A DNA stretch of 64,000 nucleotides from Rhodospirillaceae bacterium (GCA_040219235.1 JAVJSV010000008.1:62001-126000), one strand, 5' to 3'; counted from the stretch's first letter, positions 26,016 to 36,112 are shown. Made by a program: numbers and translations. The notes: a model not told the origin generated them from the letters alone.

Positions 26016-27449
26016 TTAAATCGCATCCATAACCTCAAAGGCAGCGCGCTCGCCGGACTCCATCGCACCTTCCATGCCGCGGTTCGACAAAGCCGTATGC
26101 TCGCCACAAAAGTGAACCTTAAGCTCTGGCTTGCCCACATCCAGCAGGTGAGTGGCGATTTGCCCAGGATGCCAGACCACCCAATCTCCGCCTGAGAACG
26201 GGTCAAGCTGCCACGACTTGAAGCCACCGGCTTCAATCTTGCCTTTAGCCGCAGGTCGAAGAGTCTCGATTTCTTTAACAACGCGCGCTTTGGCTTCTTC
26301 TTCCCCCAACGTATCAAGATACTGTGCGGTATGCCCCCGTCCCCAGCAGAGGAAGTTGGTGACTTCATCATCGGTTTCACCGAAGCGCTGCGCGGTCACA
26401 ACACCGGCTGGGGTATCCGTCCACATGGAAGGGTCGAGACCATCTTCTTCCCAAAAAGGCTCTTTCGGAATGACGTGGACCTGCGTGATCAGCATCTGAC
26501 CAATGTTCAGAATGGCAGAGCGTTTGGTGGGCGGCAAAATGGGATCAAACTTGACCCAGCGCAACGTTGGCAATGGCATGGAACAGATGACGCGCTTCCC
26601 CTTGTAAACGCTGCCATCGGCACAATGCACTTCGGCCATAGCTGACTCGCTGGTGATGCCGACCACGGTCTTGTTGAGATGAATCTCAGACTTCAAGGTG
26701 TTGGCCATAGCTTCGGGAATAAGTTGGTTGCCGCCGATAGCTGATAGAGACACCGGATCAATTTCATCCTGGGCTGCAAACCACTTCTGGATGAAATACC
26801 ACATCAACAACGAGGTATCGTGGGCGGACGTTCCGTATTGCGCGTTGGTATCGTAAACCTGCGCAATGGTTTCTTCGGACCAGCCAAGAGTGCGCAACAG
26901 GCCATACACAGGACCATCGTATTTCCACGATTTTGGATCATACCAATCTTCAAAGGAGTCCAACGGATTGTTGCGCGCAATCACGCCCCAAATGTATCCG
27001 CTTGGGTCGCGGTCTTCCGCCCCTTTCGGCATTTTATTTAGGGGATGACTTGGCCATTGGTCCTTCGGAATCACAGACCCTCTGAGTGCGATCTCAGGCT
27101 TAGACAGAGCACCACGCGGTTTATAGTCCATCAGTTTGACGCTCAGGCGGTCGCACATGTCGCGCACACGGCCATAGCCGCCCAAGATGGAATTGCCCCC
27201 CGCTTCTGGGTTTCCGGGCAGATCTTTAAGCGTGTAGAGACGCCCACCAATCCGGTCCCGCCCTTCAATCACGGTTACGGAATACCCTGCCTCTTCGAGC
27301 AGCATGGCGGAATAGAGACCTGAAAGGCCCGCCCCGATGATAATGACGTCACGCTCTGTCGCCGCATGCAAAGGCTGAGATGCTAAAGCAGATGTTGCTG
27401 CCGCGCCCGCCAATGCGGTTCGACGTGAAACAGAAGATGGTATTTTCAT
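26016..27449 (-). CDS. Tat-exported flavin amine oxidase (copy 3 of 4)
   Basis: 477 residues from the ATG at 27449, selected because GGGAG lies just upstream and a Tat leader follows directly (SVSRRTALAGAAATSALAS). Diagnostic blocks: VIIIGAGLSGLYSAMLL, IEGRDRIGGRLYT, GGNSILGGYGRVRD, NAQYGTSAHDTSLLMWYF and the C-terminal FCGEHTALSNRGMEGAMESG. The last 20 or so residues are nearly identical to copies 2 and 4. A periplasmic flavoprotein oxidising an amine or related substrate is expected. It stands alone, with the MFS exporter gene 81 bases upstream in the same direction. Confidence 0.9.
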   Translation of the reverse strand: MKIPSSVSRRTALAGAAATSALASQPLHAATERDVIIIGAGLSGLYSAMLLEEAGYSVTVIEGRDRIGGRLYTLKDLPGNPEAGGNSILGGYGRVRDMCDRLSVKLMDYKPRGALSKPEIALRGSVIPKDQWPSHPLNKMPKGAEDRDPSGYIWGVIARNNPLDSFEDWYDPKSWKYDGPVYGLLRTLGWSEETIAQVYDTNAQYGTSAHDTSLLMWYFIQKWFAAQDEIDPVSLSAIGGNQLIPEAMANTLKSEIHLNKTVVGITSESAMAEVHCADGSVYKGKRVICSMPLPTLRWVKFDPILPPTKRSAILNIGQMLITQVHVIPKEPFWEEDGLDPSMWTDTPAGVVTAQRFGETDDEVTNFLCWGRGHTAQYLDTLGEEEAKARVVKEIETLRPAAKGKIEAGGFKSWQLDPFSGGDWVVWHPGQIATHLLDVGKPELKVHFCGEHTALSNRGMEGAMESGERAAFEVMDAI

Positions 27450-27530
27450 TGAAGGCTCCCCAATGTGCTCCGACAAAATCTGTCCCGACAATACGTGAGC
27501 AAAAACGGTTAGGCCACAGTTACTGGCAGG

Positions 27531-28736
27531 CTATGCCTCTGTTTTGGCCAGAGACTCAGCAGCTTCAGCGTGCGCCTGCCTGATAAAGATTCTGATCAGG
27601 ATAAACGTCGGTAAAATAAGGGCGAGCGCCACAACAAACGGTGCCGTTGTGCCGTAAACGGCAAACACAACGCCCGAAAATGTTGGCGTGATGACGCGCC
27701 CGAGATTTCCGGCAGCCTGAAAAGCCCCAAGCGCCGCGCCTTGCTCGTTTTCCGGTGCGTGCTTGGACGCTAAGCTCGAGGATGAGGGAAAGAACAATGC
27801 ATTGCCCATGGTCAGAAACGTCAACCCTAAAAGCACCGTATAGAGCCCCGTTGCGTAGATCATGACGCACAGACCAATAAGATACAGCACGATCCCGGCG
27901 CGCAAAACGCGCGCATCGCCAAAGCGCTTGGACAAAGGACCAATGGCACCGCCCTGAACAGTGGCCATGATGACACCCATATAAGTAAACAACAGGCCGA
28001 TTTGGCTTGGACCAAAGCCGTGTTGTTTGAACGCATAGAGTGAAAAGACAGAGTCCATTATCGAGGCACCCGACGCGAAGATGAAGTTCACGCCGATCAA
28101 CGCCCCAAGAACCGGCAAGAAGAAGAAACGAGTCAGCCCTTTCACGGAAATCAACTTCAGAGATAGAGGACTCGATGATCGCCGTGAACGGACGCGCGTC
28201 TCTTTAAAAAACAAGGTCGTGACCACAACCGCAAAGATACACATTCCGGCCGAGACCACAGCGATGGTCAGAAAATTACTGGCTTGAGGAGTCGGCCCCG
28301 CAATAAAGCCGCCCAACGCAGGACCGAGAATAAATCCCAGCGAAAAAGACGCACCGACCCGACCCATAACCCGTGATCTGTCTTCTCCAGATGTCACGTC
28401 TGCCGCAGCCGCGAATGCAACCGGAATATTCCCCGCCATCAACCCACCAATCAGGCGCGCAAACAACAGGGCCGGAACAGTTTCTGCGAGCCCTAGAAGC
28501 ACATAGGACACTGCAGAACCAAGTAGTGTAATGACTAGGATCGGTTTGCGCCCAACGCGGTCGCTCCACCACCCCCAAATGGGCGCCGCGACAAACTGGC
28601 CCAAAGCGAACACCGCCATAAGCAATGTGATCTCAGCGGGTGACGCGCCAACCTGCTCGCCAAAAAACGGAAACAGCGGGACGATAATACCCACCCCGGT
28701 CAGGCCGATAAAAACAACGAGATAAAGAACAAACAT
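27531..28736 (-). CDS. MFS transporter, DHA1 (TetA-like) family
   Basis: 401 residues with about twelve hydrophobic segments. The motif between TM2 and TM3, WGWWSDRVGRKPIL, is the classic MFS motif A, and the antiporter motif region SFSLGFILGPALGGF appears in TM5. These features match the drug:H+ antiporter-1 group, so proton-driven export of a small molecule across the inner membrane is likely. The substrate cannot be predicted. It may be cotranscribed with the amine oxidase downstream (81-base gap without a terminator). Confidence 0.9.
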   Translation of the reverse strand: MFVLYLVVFIGLTGVGIIVPLFPFFGEQVGASPAEITLLMAVFALGQFVAAPIWGWWSDRVGRKPILVITLLGSAVSYVLLGLAETVPALLFARLIGGLMAGNIPVAFAAAADVTSGEDRSRVMGRVGASFSLGFILGPALGGFIAGPTPQASNFLTIAVVSAGMCIFAVVVTTLFFKETRVRSRRSSSPLSLKLISVKGLTRFFFLPVLGALIGVNFIFASGASIMDSVFSLYAFKQHGFGPSQIGLLFTYMGVIMATVQGGAIGPLSKRFGDARVLRAGIVLYLIGLCVMIYATGLYTVLLGLTFLTMGNALFFPSSSSLASKHAPENEQGAALGAFQAAGNLGRVITPTFSGVVFAVYGTTAPFVVALALILPTFILIRIFIRQAHAEAAESLAKTEA

Positions 28737-28805
28737 GCGGTCGCGATGCCTAGGGGGGAGAGATTATCACCCCATCAAGACATAACGCTCCGGCATTGTC
28801 GCGAT

Positions 28806-29336
28806 TTAATCGCGCGCGTTTATGGTTGGGTTGCCTAATCTTTGGCGATTCTCATCTACTGGACGAGACATATTGGCAATCAGCCGCCAGTCTTCACCGC
28901 GCTTGACCCAGACATGAATGTTTTCGAACCGCTCATCCACCGCTTGGCCGCCTGCGCGCTGGGTGCGATGGGTTTCAAAAAAGGCAAGCGCCGTGTCGCC
29001 ATCGAAGGACATCCCCTTCTTGGTCACGGTAATGCGCTCGCCCGCTTCCATCATCTGACCACCGCCAACCTGCTTGGAGAGACGTTCAAAACTGAGGGGA
29101 ACCTCGGCTGGAGCGGGCCAGGCCATGTAGCCGGGATTGGCCAGAGACAGATAGTAGCCCATGTCACCGCTGCGGCGCATTTCATAAATTTTCATCTCCT
29201 GCGCCCAAATCTTGTCGGCATCCGCTTGACGTTCTGGCGGAATATCAAGATTGGCGTCGGCTGCCATGCTAGTGGTACCAGCTATGCTCAAGCCGAGAAA
29301 AACGGATAGTGCGAAAGACAAAATCTTGGATGACAT
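28806..29336 (-). CDS. Exported SnoaL/NTF2-like protein (paralogue 2 of 3)
   Basis: 176 residues from the ATG at 29336, chosen for AGGAG nearby. A signal peptide (MSSKILSFALSVFLGLSIAG, cleavage near SMAA) precedes a domain with KIWAQEMKIYEMRRSGDMGYY, YMAWPAPAEVP, LAFFETHRTQRAGGQAVDE and IHVWVKRGEDWRLIANMSR. These align block by block with the proteins at 3303 and 40234, although this is the most divergent of the three. NTF2-like fold; enzymatic or binding role unknown. It lies 49 bases after the M24 peptidase gene in the same direction and is probably cotranscribed with it. Confidence 0.83.
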   Translation of the reverse strand: MSSKILSFALSVFLGLSIAGTTSMAADANLDIPPERQADADKIWAQEMKIYEMRRSGDMGYYLSLANPGYMAWPAPAEVPLSFERLSKQVGGGQMMEAGERITVTKKGMSFDGDTALAFFETHRTQRAGGQAVDERFENIHVWVKRGEDWRLIANMSRPVDENRQRLGNPTINARD

Positions 29337-29385
29337 AACAGCACTCCTAAAAAGGGTGAGAAATAATGGTATCAAGCGGAGGAAG

Positions 29386-30684
29386 TTAAGCAGGTCTGAT
29401 TTTCAAACTGGTGTCCATGGACGATAAAGCCTCATAGCCATCTTTACGCACAACAATCATATCTTCGACGTGGGTCGTCCCCCAGCCGACTTCACTGTAA
29501 GGCATGTCCAGGGTGTAGACGGTGCCCTCTTCAAATGTGAAATCCTGATCGAACGTGCCAGGGGCTTCTGCGCCGGTCGGCCAGGGCTGATCGGTATGCT
29601 CCAAGCCAACATTGTGTGCGCCGCCATACCCATTCGGCACGCCTTCTTGCAGCATAAGATCATAAAACATCTTTGCCGCTTCAGAGAACTTCATGCCTGG
29701 GCGTATGGCGTCATAAACGATACGACTGCACTTGGTATCTGCCTCAATACGCTTCACCAGACTGTCAGGGGGGTCGCCGACCATAACCGTGCGACCGACA
29801 TCACCATGATAGCCTTTGTACACACCGACACTGTCGAGCTTCATAAAGTCGCCTTTGGACACCACGCCGGAATTCAAGCCATCAATGTTGGCAATCATCC
29901 ACTTGCCGCGACCTTCTAACTCACCCCATTTGCGGGCGTGGGCCAACTCGATTTCTTCCAAGGGCAACCCCGGAACGATTTGATCAATAGCGTAGTCGAG
30001 GGCGATCTCATTGCGTTGGGCGGCCTCGCGCAAAAGATCAATTTCATTCTCGGTTTTGACCATGCGAATTTCTTTAAAGATGTTCAGGGCATCAACCTCT
30101 GTAATGTCCGGCGCGCCCTGCTCTCTCAGCCAAGGGGCGATTCGCGGATCGTCAAACCCGATTTTGCCCTTGGCCGCGCCACCCTCATGAATGGCTTTCA
30201 CCAATGCCGCCAAAGGAGTCGCGCTGCATTTTCCCTCGTACGCGGCAAACAAAGCCAACTGAAGTTTGTCGCGTTCGCTTTTTTCGCCGTCGCCCACAGG
30301 CCAAAAGCTGGTTTTAGGGTTAGCAAAAGGCTGGCCCTGTTCATCCAGTTTTATTGCACCATCCTCTCCCCGCAGCGGCATCGTGAAAGGCTGGATAGAG
30401 GGCATCCATGTTGGACGATAATCCAAATGGTAGAGCATTACTGCCGACAGAATAATTGCAGGCGGCGCATCTTCCTTGCGCGGGAAAAAGGCAAAGGTTG
30501 AGAACGGGCGTCCCATCCACTGCATAATTCCGCCATGACTGGACAGGTAATAGATGTTGATGGGCGTCGTCGCGACCAGACCATCCAGATCGTACTTGTC
30601 CATAATGGCGCGGGCACGGTCGACATTCATCAGCCGCTTGGCTGATTGAATATGATCTATGGAGGGCACACTGTCTTTGGGCAC
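29386..30684 (-). CDS. M24-family metallopeptidase (Xaa-Pro-aminopeptidase-like)
   Basis: 432 residues from a GTG start at 30684 with GAGAG about seven bases upstream. An N-terminal creatinase-like domain (ARAIMDKYDLDGLVATTPIN) precedes a pita-bread catalytic domain with all five metal ligands visible: Asp in KLDSVGVYKG and Asp eleven residues on in YHGDVGRT, His in HNVGLEH, Glu in DMPYSEVGW and Glu in THVEDMIVV. Members cleave Xaa-Pro peptides, but the fold also includes creatinase and DMSP lyase DddP, so a non-peptide substrate is possible given the catabolic context. No signal peptide; cytoplasmic. Upstream of the SnoaL-like gene in a likely two-gene unit. Confidence 0.88.
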   Translation of the reverse strand: MPKDSVPSIDHIQSAKRLMNVDRARAIMDKYDLDGLVATTPINIYYLSSHGGIMQWMGRPFSTFAFFPRKEDAPPAIILSAVMLYHLDYRPTWMPSIQPFTMPLRGEDGAIKLDEQGQPFANPKTSFWPVGDGEKSERDKLQLALFAAYEGKCSATPLAALVKAIHEGGAAKGKIGFDDPRIAPWLREQGAPDITEVDALNIFKEIRMVKTENEIDLLREAAQRNEIALDYAIDQIVPGLPLEEIELAHARKWGELEGRGKWMIANIDGLNSGVVSKGDFMKLDSVGVYKGYHGDVGRTVMVGDPPDSLVKRIEADTKCSRIVYDAIRPGMKFSEAAKMFYDLMLQEGVPNGYGGAHNVGLEHTDQPWPTGAEAPGTFDQDFTFEEGTVYTLDMPYSEVGWGTTHVEDMIVVRKDGYEALSSMDTSLKIRPA

Positions 30685-30848
30685 GACAAAACTCTCTATG
30701 AAATTAGGACGTTTCTAATGATGGTGTCATTCATAGGCGATTGCCTTGATGCGGGACAGGGAGTCTGGCGCATCATATTGGGACTGCCCGGATGGCGAAC
30801 TTATCTTGGGGTGTCTCAGATCAAGGTTTTGCAGGCGGAATTTAGAAG

Positions 30849-31445
30849 TCAGAGCCGCATCGATCCTGAAAAATACTGGCGCAGTTTTGGCCGGAGCTCT
30901 TCGTCCATCTGGTTCACCAGCCGCGCAATCATCTCTGACCAAATCGCTTTCTTTTCGGACACCGTTGCATCTTCTCCAGCTGTTCTTGTCTGCCGGGTGC
31001 GCACATTTGCCTCTGACTTCACACGGTCATCCGGACCGATCAATTGAATCGTGAGATCCAATACCGCCGTGTATTCAAAGGCCTGCTGTTTCTTAAAGAC
31101 GGCAGAAATGCCGGTATCCAGGGTTAAGTCTTTTTCCTGAATTGAGCTCTCAGTGATAACAATCACGAGCCGGTCAGTGCTGGTGCCGTTGGGTCTAAAA
31201 CGTTGTGCGGACCAGGTTTGAATCGCATTTTCAAAGGTCAGCGGAGAAAGATGCCCAACGAAAGGCGATCTTCTTGCCGGATCAAACCGGTCATCGATTT
31301 GCACACGCTCGGCATCGACCGGAATTGGAAACAAGTGATCAAATGTTGGCTTGGCATACTCAGGCTCTGGCACTTTTGAAGCACAGGCGGACAGAATGAG
31401 ACCTAAGACGAAAAGCGTTGCGCTGGTTTTAAGTGCTGTGTTCAC
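30849..31445 (-). CDS. Putative lipoprotein of unknown function
   Basis: 198 residues from a GTG at 31445, supported by GGAG seven bases upstream. The signal peptide NTALKTSATLFVLGLILSAC ends in a lipobox, and the residue after Cys is Ala, which is compatible with outer-membrane sorting. The mature part has no motif I recognise; segments such as DRLVIVITESSIQEKDL and TAVLDLTIQLIGPDDRVK suggest beta strands, followed by a helical C-terminus. The 206-base gap upstream, toward the divergent hydrolase gene, holds no clear element. Confidence 0.75.
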   Translation of the reverse strand: MNTALKTSATLFVLGLILSACASKVPEPEYAKPTFDHLFPIPVDAERVQIDDRFDPARRSPFVGHLSPLTFENAIQTWSAQRFRPNGTSTDRLVIVITESSIQEKDLTLDTGISAVFKKQQAFEYTAVLDLTIQLIGPDDRVKSEANVRTRQTRTAGEDATVSEKKAIWSEMIARLVNQMDEELRPKLRQYFSGSMRL

Positions 31446-31651
31446 AGAAAAACTCCAAAAAACGTTGCCATTTGGACACACTAACACAAAACCCGCAGCC
31501 TAGGTTCCGTGAAAATTTAACACCTTATCCTTAGACACATAAACGGATTTCAGTGCCTTAAAGCCGCAGAATGTGGACTGCTGCGGGACTTCCGTCGCGA
31601 CAGCGAACAGCATGACCGCCTTATGAGGATTAGCATAAGGAAACGTTATGG

Positions 31652-32611
31652 ATGTATGACACAATAGAATTGGAAGTCATGAAGTTACACTGCCAGTTTC
31701 CTTCTCATACTCAGGAATACTCAACAAAAGAGGTCCTTTTGGGCAGTCAACGCGCAATGATCGAAACGCCGTCTGGCTTTGTGCATGTGCGTTCTGAAGG
31801 GGACGGCATCGCCGTTTTGTTGTTGCATTGGACGCCAGCGTCAAGCCGACAGTATATCCCTCTTCTGAGCGGCTTGAGTAATCTTGGTTATGGCGCTTAT
31901 GCACCGGATCATATGGGCTACGGCCTTTCTGATCCGCGCCCTGAACCGTGGGCTGTCGCAGACTATGCCCAGAACATTTCAGTCGTCATGGACGGCTTAA
32001 ACTTAGAGAAAGCGATCATCGTTGGGGGGCATTTCTCATCAGAAATCGCTGTTGAGTTTTCATTGCAATATCCGCACCGCGTCACACACTTGGTCCTAGA
32101 CGGCAGCCCGGTCTGGGATCGTGAATTTCGTGAAGAGGTCCTGGCGACAGCCCGTCAACCGACACCGGATTGGTCGGAGGACGGTGCTCATATTGCCTGG
32201 GTGTGGCAGCGTTCGCTGTGGCTGCAGCGCATGTGGGATTCTGGCTTCGTCCTTGATGATGAGGGAGCCGCGCTTTTGCGCAATGCCGTGATTGACAGTC
32301 TGCTGGCGCAACAAAGTGACGATTCTGCCGACGCCCTCAAAAATTATGACATGGAAGCCGCTTTGAAACAGGTGAGCGTGCCAACCTTGGCCCTGACCGC
32401 CGAGACCGATCCTCTGAACAATTGCCACGGCAAAGTTTTGGCACTGGTGAAGAACGCTGTCGGTCACACATTTAAAGGGGGACACCCCCACCACCATCCA
32501 GAAAAGGCCGATGATTATATCGTCGTGCTGCATAAGTTTATCGAAGGCAACACAGACCAATTTGAAACAACACACACATACAAAGAACCACAAGCGAAGA
32601 GCTACGCTTAA
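31652..32611 (+). CDS. Alpha/beta-hydrolase-fold protein with altered nucleophile elbow (copy 1 of 2)
   Basis: 319 residues if the ATG at 31652 is used; an inner ATG at 31679 is also possible. The fold is clear from VLLLHWTPASSRQY, YAPDHMGYGLSDPR and LALTAETDPL, and a His is present in GGHPHHHPEKADDY. At the elbow, however, the usual G-x-S-x-G is replaced by VGGHFSSEIA, putting His (about 127) where Ser normally sits and Ser where the second Gly sits. The protein at 36207 has the same change (LGAHFSAPIA). The pair may use a different chemistry from esterases. The TonB receptor gene follows 48 bases downstream, so they are probably cotranscribed. Confidence 0.83.
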   Translation: MYDTIELEVMKLHCQFPSHTQEYSTKEVLLGSQRAMIETPSGFVHVRSEGDGIAVLLLHWTPASSRQYIPLLSGLSNLGYGAYAPDHMGYGLSDPRPEPWAVADYAQNISVVMDGLNLEKAIIVGGHFSSEIAVEFSLQYPHRVTHLVLDGSPVWDREFREEVLATARQPTPDWSEDGAHIAWVWQRSLWLQRMWDSGFVLDDEGAALLRNAVIDSLLAQQSDDSADALKNYDMEAALKQVSVPTLALTAETDPLNNCHGKVLALVKNAVGHTFKGGHPHHHPEKADDYIVVLHKFIEGNTDQFETTHTYKEPQAKSYA

Positions 32612-32659
32612 CCTCACCCGACGGATGGTCCGTCACGACACTCAAAGTAGGAGAGAACG

Positions 32660-35068
32660 ATGAGTAGAACACTAAAAGGGAGCCTGCTGTTATCCGCCGC
32701 AATGGCCGCAGCACTTCCGCTGTCATTTAACCCCGCCCCAGCCCATGCTCAAGGCATCGCGCTGGAAGAGATTATCGTCACCACCCGTAAGCGTGAAGAA
32801 AACCTTCTCGACATTCCCGTATCCATCGTCGCTATATCGGCCGAGCAATTGGACAACTACGGCCTGTCGAACTTGGAAGACATTGCTAAAATCGTGCCCG
32901 GCCTAACGTTCGACCGCTCGGTCTCGCAGAACGATTACCGCCCTGCGATCCGTGGCCTGCAAGCAGAACAAGGCCGTACCAGTGTTGGCCTGTTGATTGA
33001 TGATATCGATATCACATCGGAAAACCTGCAAGTTGCCGGTGGCGGTTCTCTCGCCCGCTTGCGTTTGGTTGACGTAGAACGCATCGAAGTCGTTAAAGGC
33101 CCACAAGCAGCCCTTTACGGACGGTCTGCTTTTGGTGGGGCAGTGAACTACATCACCAAGCGCCCAAGTTTAACCGAGGCTGACGCCAGAGGAACCTTTG
33201 ACGCCCATTCAGAGTCCGGCTTTGAAGTCAAAGCCTCTGGCGGGGCCCCTATTGTTGAAGATAAGTTCGGTGTGCGCTTTAACGCCTACTATTTTGATGA
33301 GCGCGGGTCGTACAAAAATACGGTCTCAGACGACTATGTGGGCGGTGGCGACGGTGTTGGTGTTTCTGGTGCCTTCCAGGCCCAAGTGACGGAAAATCTG
33401 TCGGTCTATGGCCGGATGGAATACTCCGACGAAAGCTATGATCCGCAAGCTGCCTTTGTGATCAACGGAAATACAGACGTTGCCCTTGACGCAAATTCTC
33501 AGACCGTACTCGGCACAACGACAACACGGATTTTTACCGGTCCTTTGATCGACAGCCCCATCCGTTTCGACATCGACCCCCGCACCGGCAAGGACTACAA
33601 AGGGATCGACGTTGAGAACTTCCGCGCGACCCTCATCGCGGACTGGGATTTGGACAGCGTCGGCATCACCTCCCTGACGGGTTGGGTCGATGCCAACGAT
33701 AACATCTTCCAAGATAATGACTTCGTGTCTGGTTCCGTAAACGGCGTTGTAACAGGGGCCTTCCAAGAAACGGAACGGATTAACGACACTCATCAGTTTA
33801 GCCAGGAACTTCGTGTCTTCTCGCAGGGTGAAGGTGACTTGCAATGGTTGGCCGGTGCTCTGTACTGGGAAGAAGAAGTTGACCAGTTCGGCAGTAATGA
33901 TACCGGGCTGGCTTTGGGTCCAATCTTGGATTCCGATGTCGAAGCGTTTTACTTGGCACGGGATGGTGAAGGTCGTGGCGTCGCCCGTGATACCTATCAT
34001 AAGTCTGCTTTCGCCTGGGCGGAGTATGCCTTTACCGATACGCTGTTTGGCTCGGCTGAAGTGCGTTACACCGAAGAAACCATCGATTACTCTTTGGACT
34101 TCGAACCACAGTTTGATTTCTTCTTCGGTGTCATATCGCTTGGTGGGGCAGCTCCGCCCATTCTGTCTTCTTTCGGATTTGTCAGCGGTACAGATTTCGA
34201 ACGGATCAAAGAAACCTACACAATTCCTCGCTTTGCATTGAGCTACCGCCCCTCGGATGAGTTGAATATCTATGCCTCCGTTGGCAAAGGCGTGAAACCG
34301 TCCGGATTCCAATCGGGTGCTATTTTCGCCCTCGACATTCCTTACGATCGCGAAACGCTATGGTCTTATGAAGTTGGTGCAAAAACACTCCTTCTGGATG
34401 GCTCGCTCGCCTTTAACACGGCAGCCTTCTATCAGGACTATTCGGATCAACAGGTCTCTTCTCAAGTCCTGAACGCAACGTCCGGGCTTCTTCAGCCGGT
34501 GATTGAGAACGCTGGCAAGTCAACGATCTGGGGCTTGGAATTTGATGCCAACTGGAAAGCCACTGAGAACCTGACCTTGACCGGGTCTTACGTGTACACC
34601 AATGCTGAGTTCGATACCTTCAGGGTAATCTCCACCAGCGGATCGCGCATTGGGGAATCCGGTTGTGCAGAATTAATCCCAAGCACACCACCAGCCTGTT
34701 TGTTGGTTAAAGATGGAAACAAACCAGCAGATTTGCCCACACATCAGTTGAACTTGAACGCCAACTATACGGCACAGCTGACGGACACTTGGGACTGGTT
34801 CATTGATGCCAGCGCACGTCACACTTCGAAGCGGTTCCTCTCCACGGCCAACGTGGCGACACAACCATCTTACTGGCGTGTCGACGCACAGATCGGTGCA
34901 AACAACGACCAAATCCGGGCCGCGCTCTATGCGGAAAATCTGCTGGACGATGACACTGTAATCGATGGCAACCTCTACGTTGACTTCTTCAACGGGTTCG
35001 CGCCATCTGGCTTCGGCTATCGCCCACAGCCTCTGACTGTTGGTATTCGTGCCAGCTTTACGATGTAA
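32660..35068 (+). CDS. TonB-dependent outer-membrane receptor
   Basis: 802 residues; GTAGGAGAG precedes the ATG. Signal peptide ends PAHAQ. A TonB-box region (LEEIIVTTRKREENLLDIPV) starts the plug, with GLTFDRSVSQNDYRPAIRGL and VEVVKGPQAALYGRSAFGG-type plug motifs (here RIEVVKGPQAALYGR), and the barrel ends FGYRPQPLTVGIRASFTM. This plug style is typical of the receptors abundant in marine and freshwater alpha- and gammaproteobacteria that import diverse organic ligands rather than only siderophores. The preceding hydrolase gene is probably in the same operon, hinting that the imported compound may be its substrate. A strong terminator follows. Confidence 0.93.
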   Translation: MSRTLKGSLLLSAAMAAALPLSFNPAPAHAQGIALEEIIVTTRKREENLLDIPVSIVAISAEQLDNYGLSNLEDIAKIVPGLTFDRSVSQNDYRPAIRGLQAEQGRTSVGLLIDDIDITSENLQVAGGGSLARLRLVDVERIEVVKGPQAALYGRSAFGGAVNYITKRPSLTEADARGTFDAHSESGFEVKASGGAPIVEDKFGVRFNAYYFDERGSYKNTVSDDYVGGGDGVGVSGAFQAQVTENLSVYGRMEYSDESYDPQAAFVINGNTDVALDANSQTVLGTTTTRIFTGPLIDSPIRFDIDPRTGKDYKGIDVENFRATLIADWDLDSVGITSLTGWVDANDNIFQDNDFVSGSVNGVVTGAFQETERINDTHQFSQELRVFSQGEGDLQWLAGALYWEEEVDQFGSNDTGLALGPILDSDVEAFYLARDGEGRGVARDTYHKSAFAWAEYAFTDTLFGSAEVRYTEETIDYSLDFEPQFDFFFGVISLGGAAPPILSSFGFVSGTDFERIKETYTIPRFALSYRPSDELNIYASVGKGVKPSGFQSGAIFALDIPYDRETLWSYEVGAKTLLLDGSLAFNTAAFYQDYSDQQVSSQVLNATSGLLQPVIENAGKSTIWGLEFDANWKATENLTLTGSYVYTNAEFDTFRVISTSGSRIGESGCAELIPSTPPACLLVKDGNKPADLPTHQLNLNANYTAQLTDTWDWFIDASARHTSKRFLSTANVATQPSYWRVDAQIGANNDQIRAALYAENLLDDDTVIDGNLYVDFFNGFAPSGFGYRPQPLTVGIRASFTM

Positions 35069-35090
35069 TCCAGCCAAAATTTCTTGAGTT

Positions 35091-35125
35091 AAAGCCCGTC
35101 ACGGTCATCTGTGGCGGGCTTTTTC
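35091..35125 (+). terminator. Rho-independent terminator after TonB receptor gene
   Basis: A 12-bp stem with one G-T wobble (arms 35091-35102 and 35111-35122), eight-base loop and T-rich tail lies 22 bases after the receptor stop. It abuts the 3' end of the convergent LysR gene and may work in both directions. Confidence 0.88.
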
Positions 35126-35126
35126 T

Positions 35127-36077
35127 TTACGTGAGCGTGACATAAGGCAAAGACGGGTCGCCTTTTCCACCTTGGGCCGCAATTTTTTCTTTGCAGACCA
35201 CCCGCAAAGACTCAATGCACGCCGCCACCGCAGGCGGGCGGCTGCGATTTTGCCGCGTGATAACGCCGCAAAGAGATTCTACGGCGCAGTCTGTATTATT
35301 GATTTGAACAATATCCCCAGCCGCAACCTCATCCGCCACCAGGTGCTCCGGGAGGATTGAGAGGAGCGGGCTGTGCAACATCGCCTGCTTTAGATAAGTC
35401 AACGAGGTGGTGCGAATAACCTGGCGCGGCACCGGCAAGCCGTTGTCTGTGAAAAACGTTCTGAACACCCTGTTCACGGCGAGTTGATTAGGCACCACCC
35501 ACCCGTATTCGGCAAGCTCCGCCATTGCAACCGACGCCTTTTTGGCCAGCGGGTGATCAGCTCTAGCATGAACCCCAGACCGACTGACATACAGCGCTTC
35601 AAACTCAAGGTGAGCGTCCCTGTTGTCAGGGGGAAACATCGAAAAAACCAAATCAAAATCTGCACGCCTAAGATTGGAAAGCAATTCGTCATAAAACGCG
35701 CTGGCGACTGATATATTCACACCGGGACGCTCCCGATTGAGACGCCCAATGGCCTCGGGGACGATGAAGGATGAAAATGCGGGCGCAATGCCAATGGTAA
35801 ACTGCCCCTGACTCAGGCCCTTAATGGCATGGACTTCAGATACAGCCCGTTCAGATTCACTGAGGATAATCAAAGCATGATCCAGCATGCTGGCCCCGAA
35901 AACGGTGGTCTGAACGCCTTTCGGACCGCGCTCGAGCAGTTCAACGCCTAAAAACGCCTCAAGGTTTTTGATGCTCCGGCTGAGCGCAGGTTGCGTAATA
36001 TTGAGTTCCTGGGCGGCGCGGCCGATATTGCCGTGGCGGGCGGCAGCCACAAAATGGCGCAGTTGCTGCATTTCCAT
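35127..36077 (-). CDS. LysR-family transcriptional regulator
   Basis: 316 residues. The N-terminal winged helix-turn-helix is standard: MEMQQLRHFVAAARHGNIGRAAQELNITQP (short overlapping parts QLRHFVAAARHGN and LNITQPALSRSIKNLE), then the two-lobed co-inducer domain beginning at GQFTIGIAPAFSSFIVPEAI. LysR proteins usually regulate the divergently transcribed neighbour, here the operon starting at 36207, in response to a small-molecule inducer linked to that pathway. The 129-base divergent gap is AT-rich and holds symmetric sequences. Confidence 0.93.
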   Translation of the reverse strand: MEMQQLRHFVAAARHGNIGRAAQELNITQPALSRSIKNLEAFLGVELLERGPKGVQTTVFGASMLDHALIILSESERAVSEVHAIKGLSQGQFTIGIAPAFSSFIVPEAIGRLNRERPGVNISVASAFYDELLSNLRRADFDLVFSMFPPDNRDAHLEFEALYVSRSGVHARADHPLAKKASVAMAELAEYGWVVPNQLAVNRVFRTFFTDNGLPVPRQVIRTTSLTYLKQAMLHSPLLSILPEHLVADEVAAGDIVQINNTDCAVESLCGVITRQNRSRPPAVAACIESLRVVCKEKIAAQGGKGDPSLPYVTLT

Positions 36078-36112
36078 ACTTAAACGACCTTTGTAACCAT
36101 CATACCTAAAAG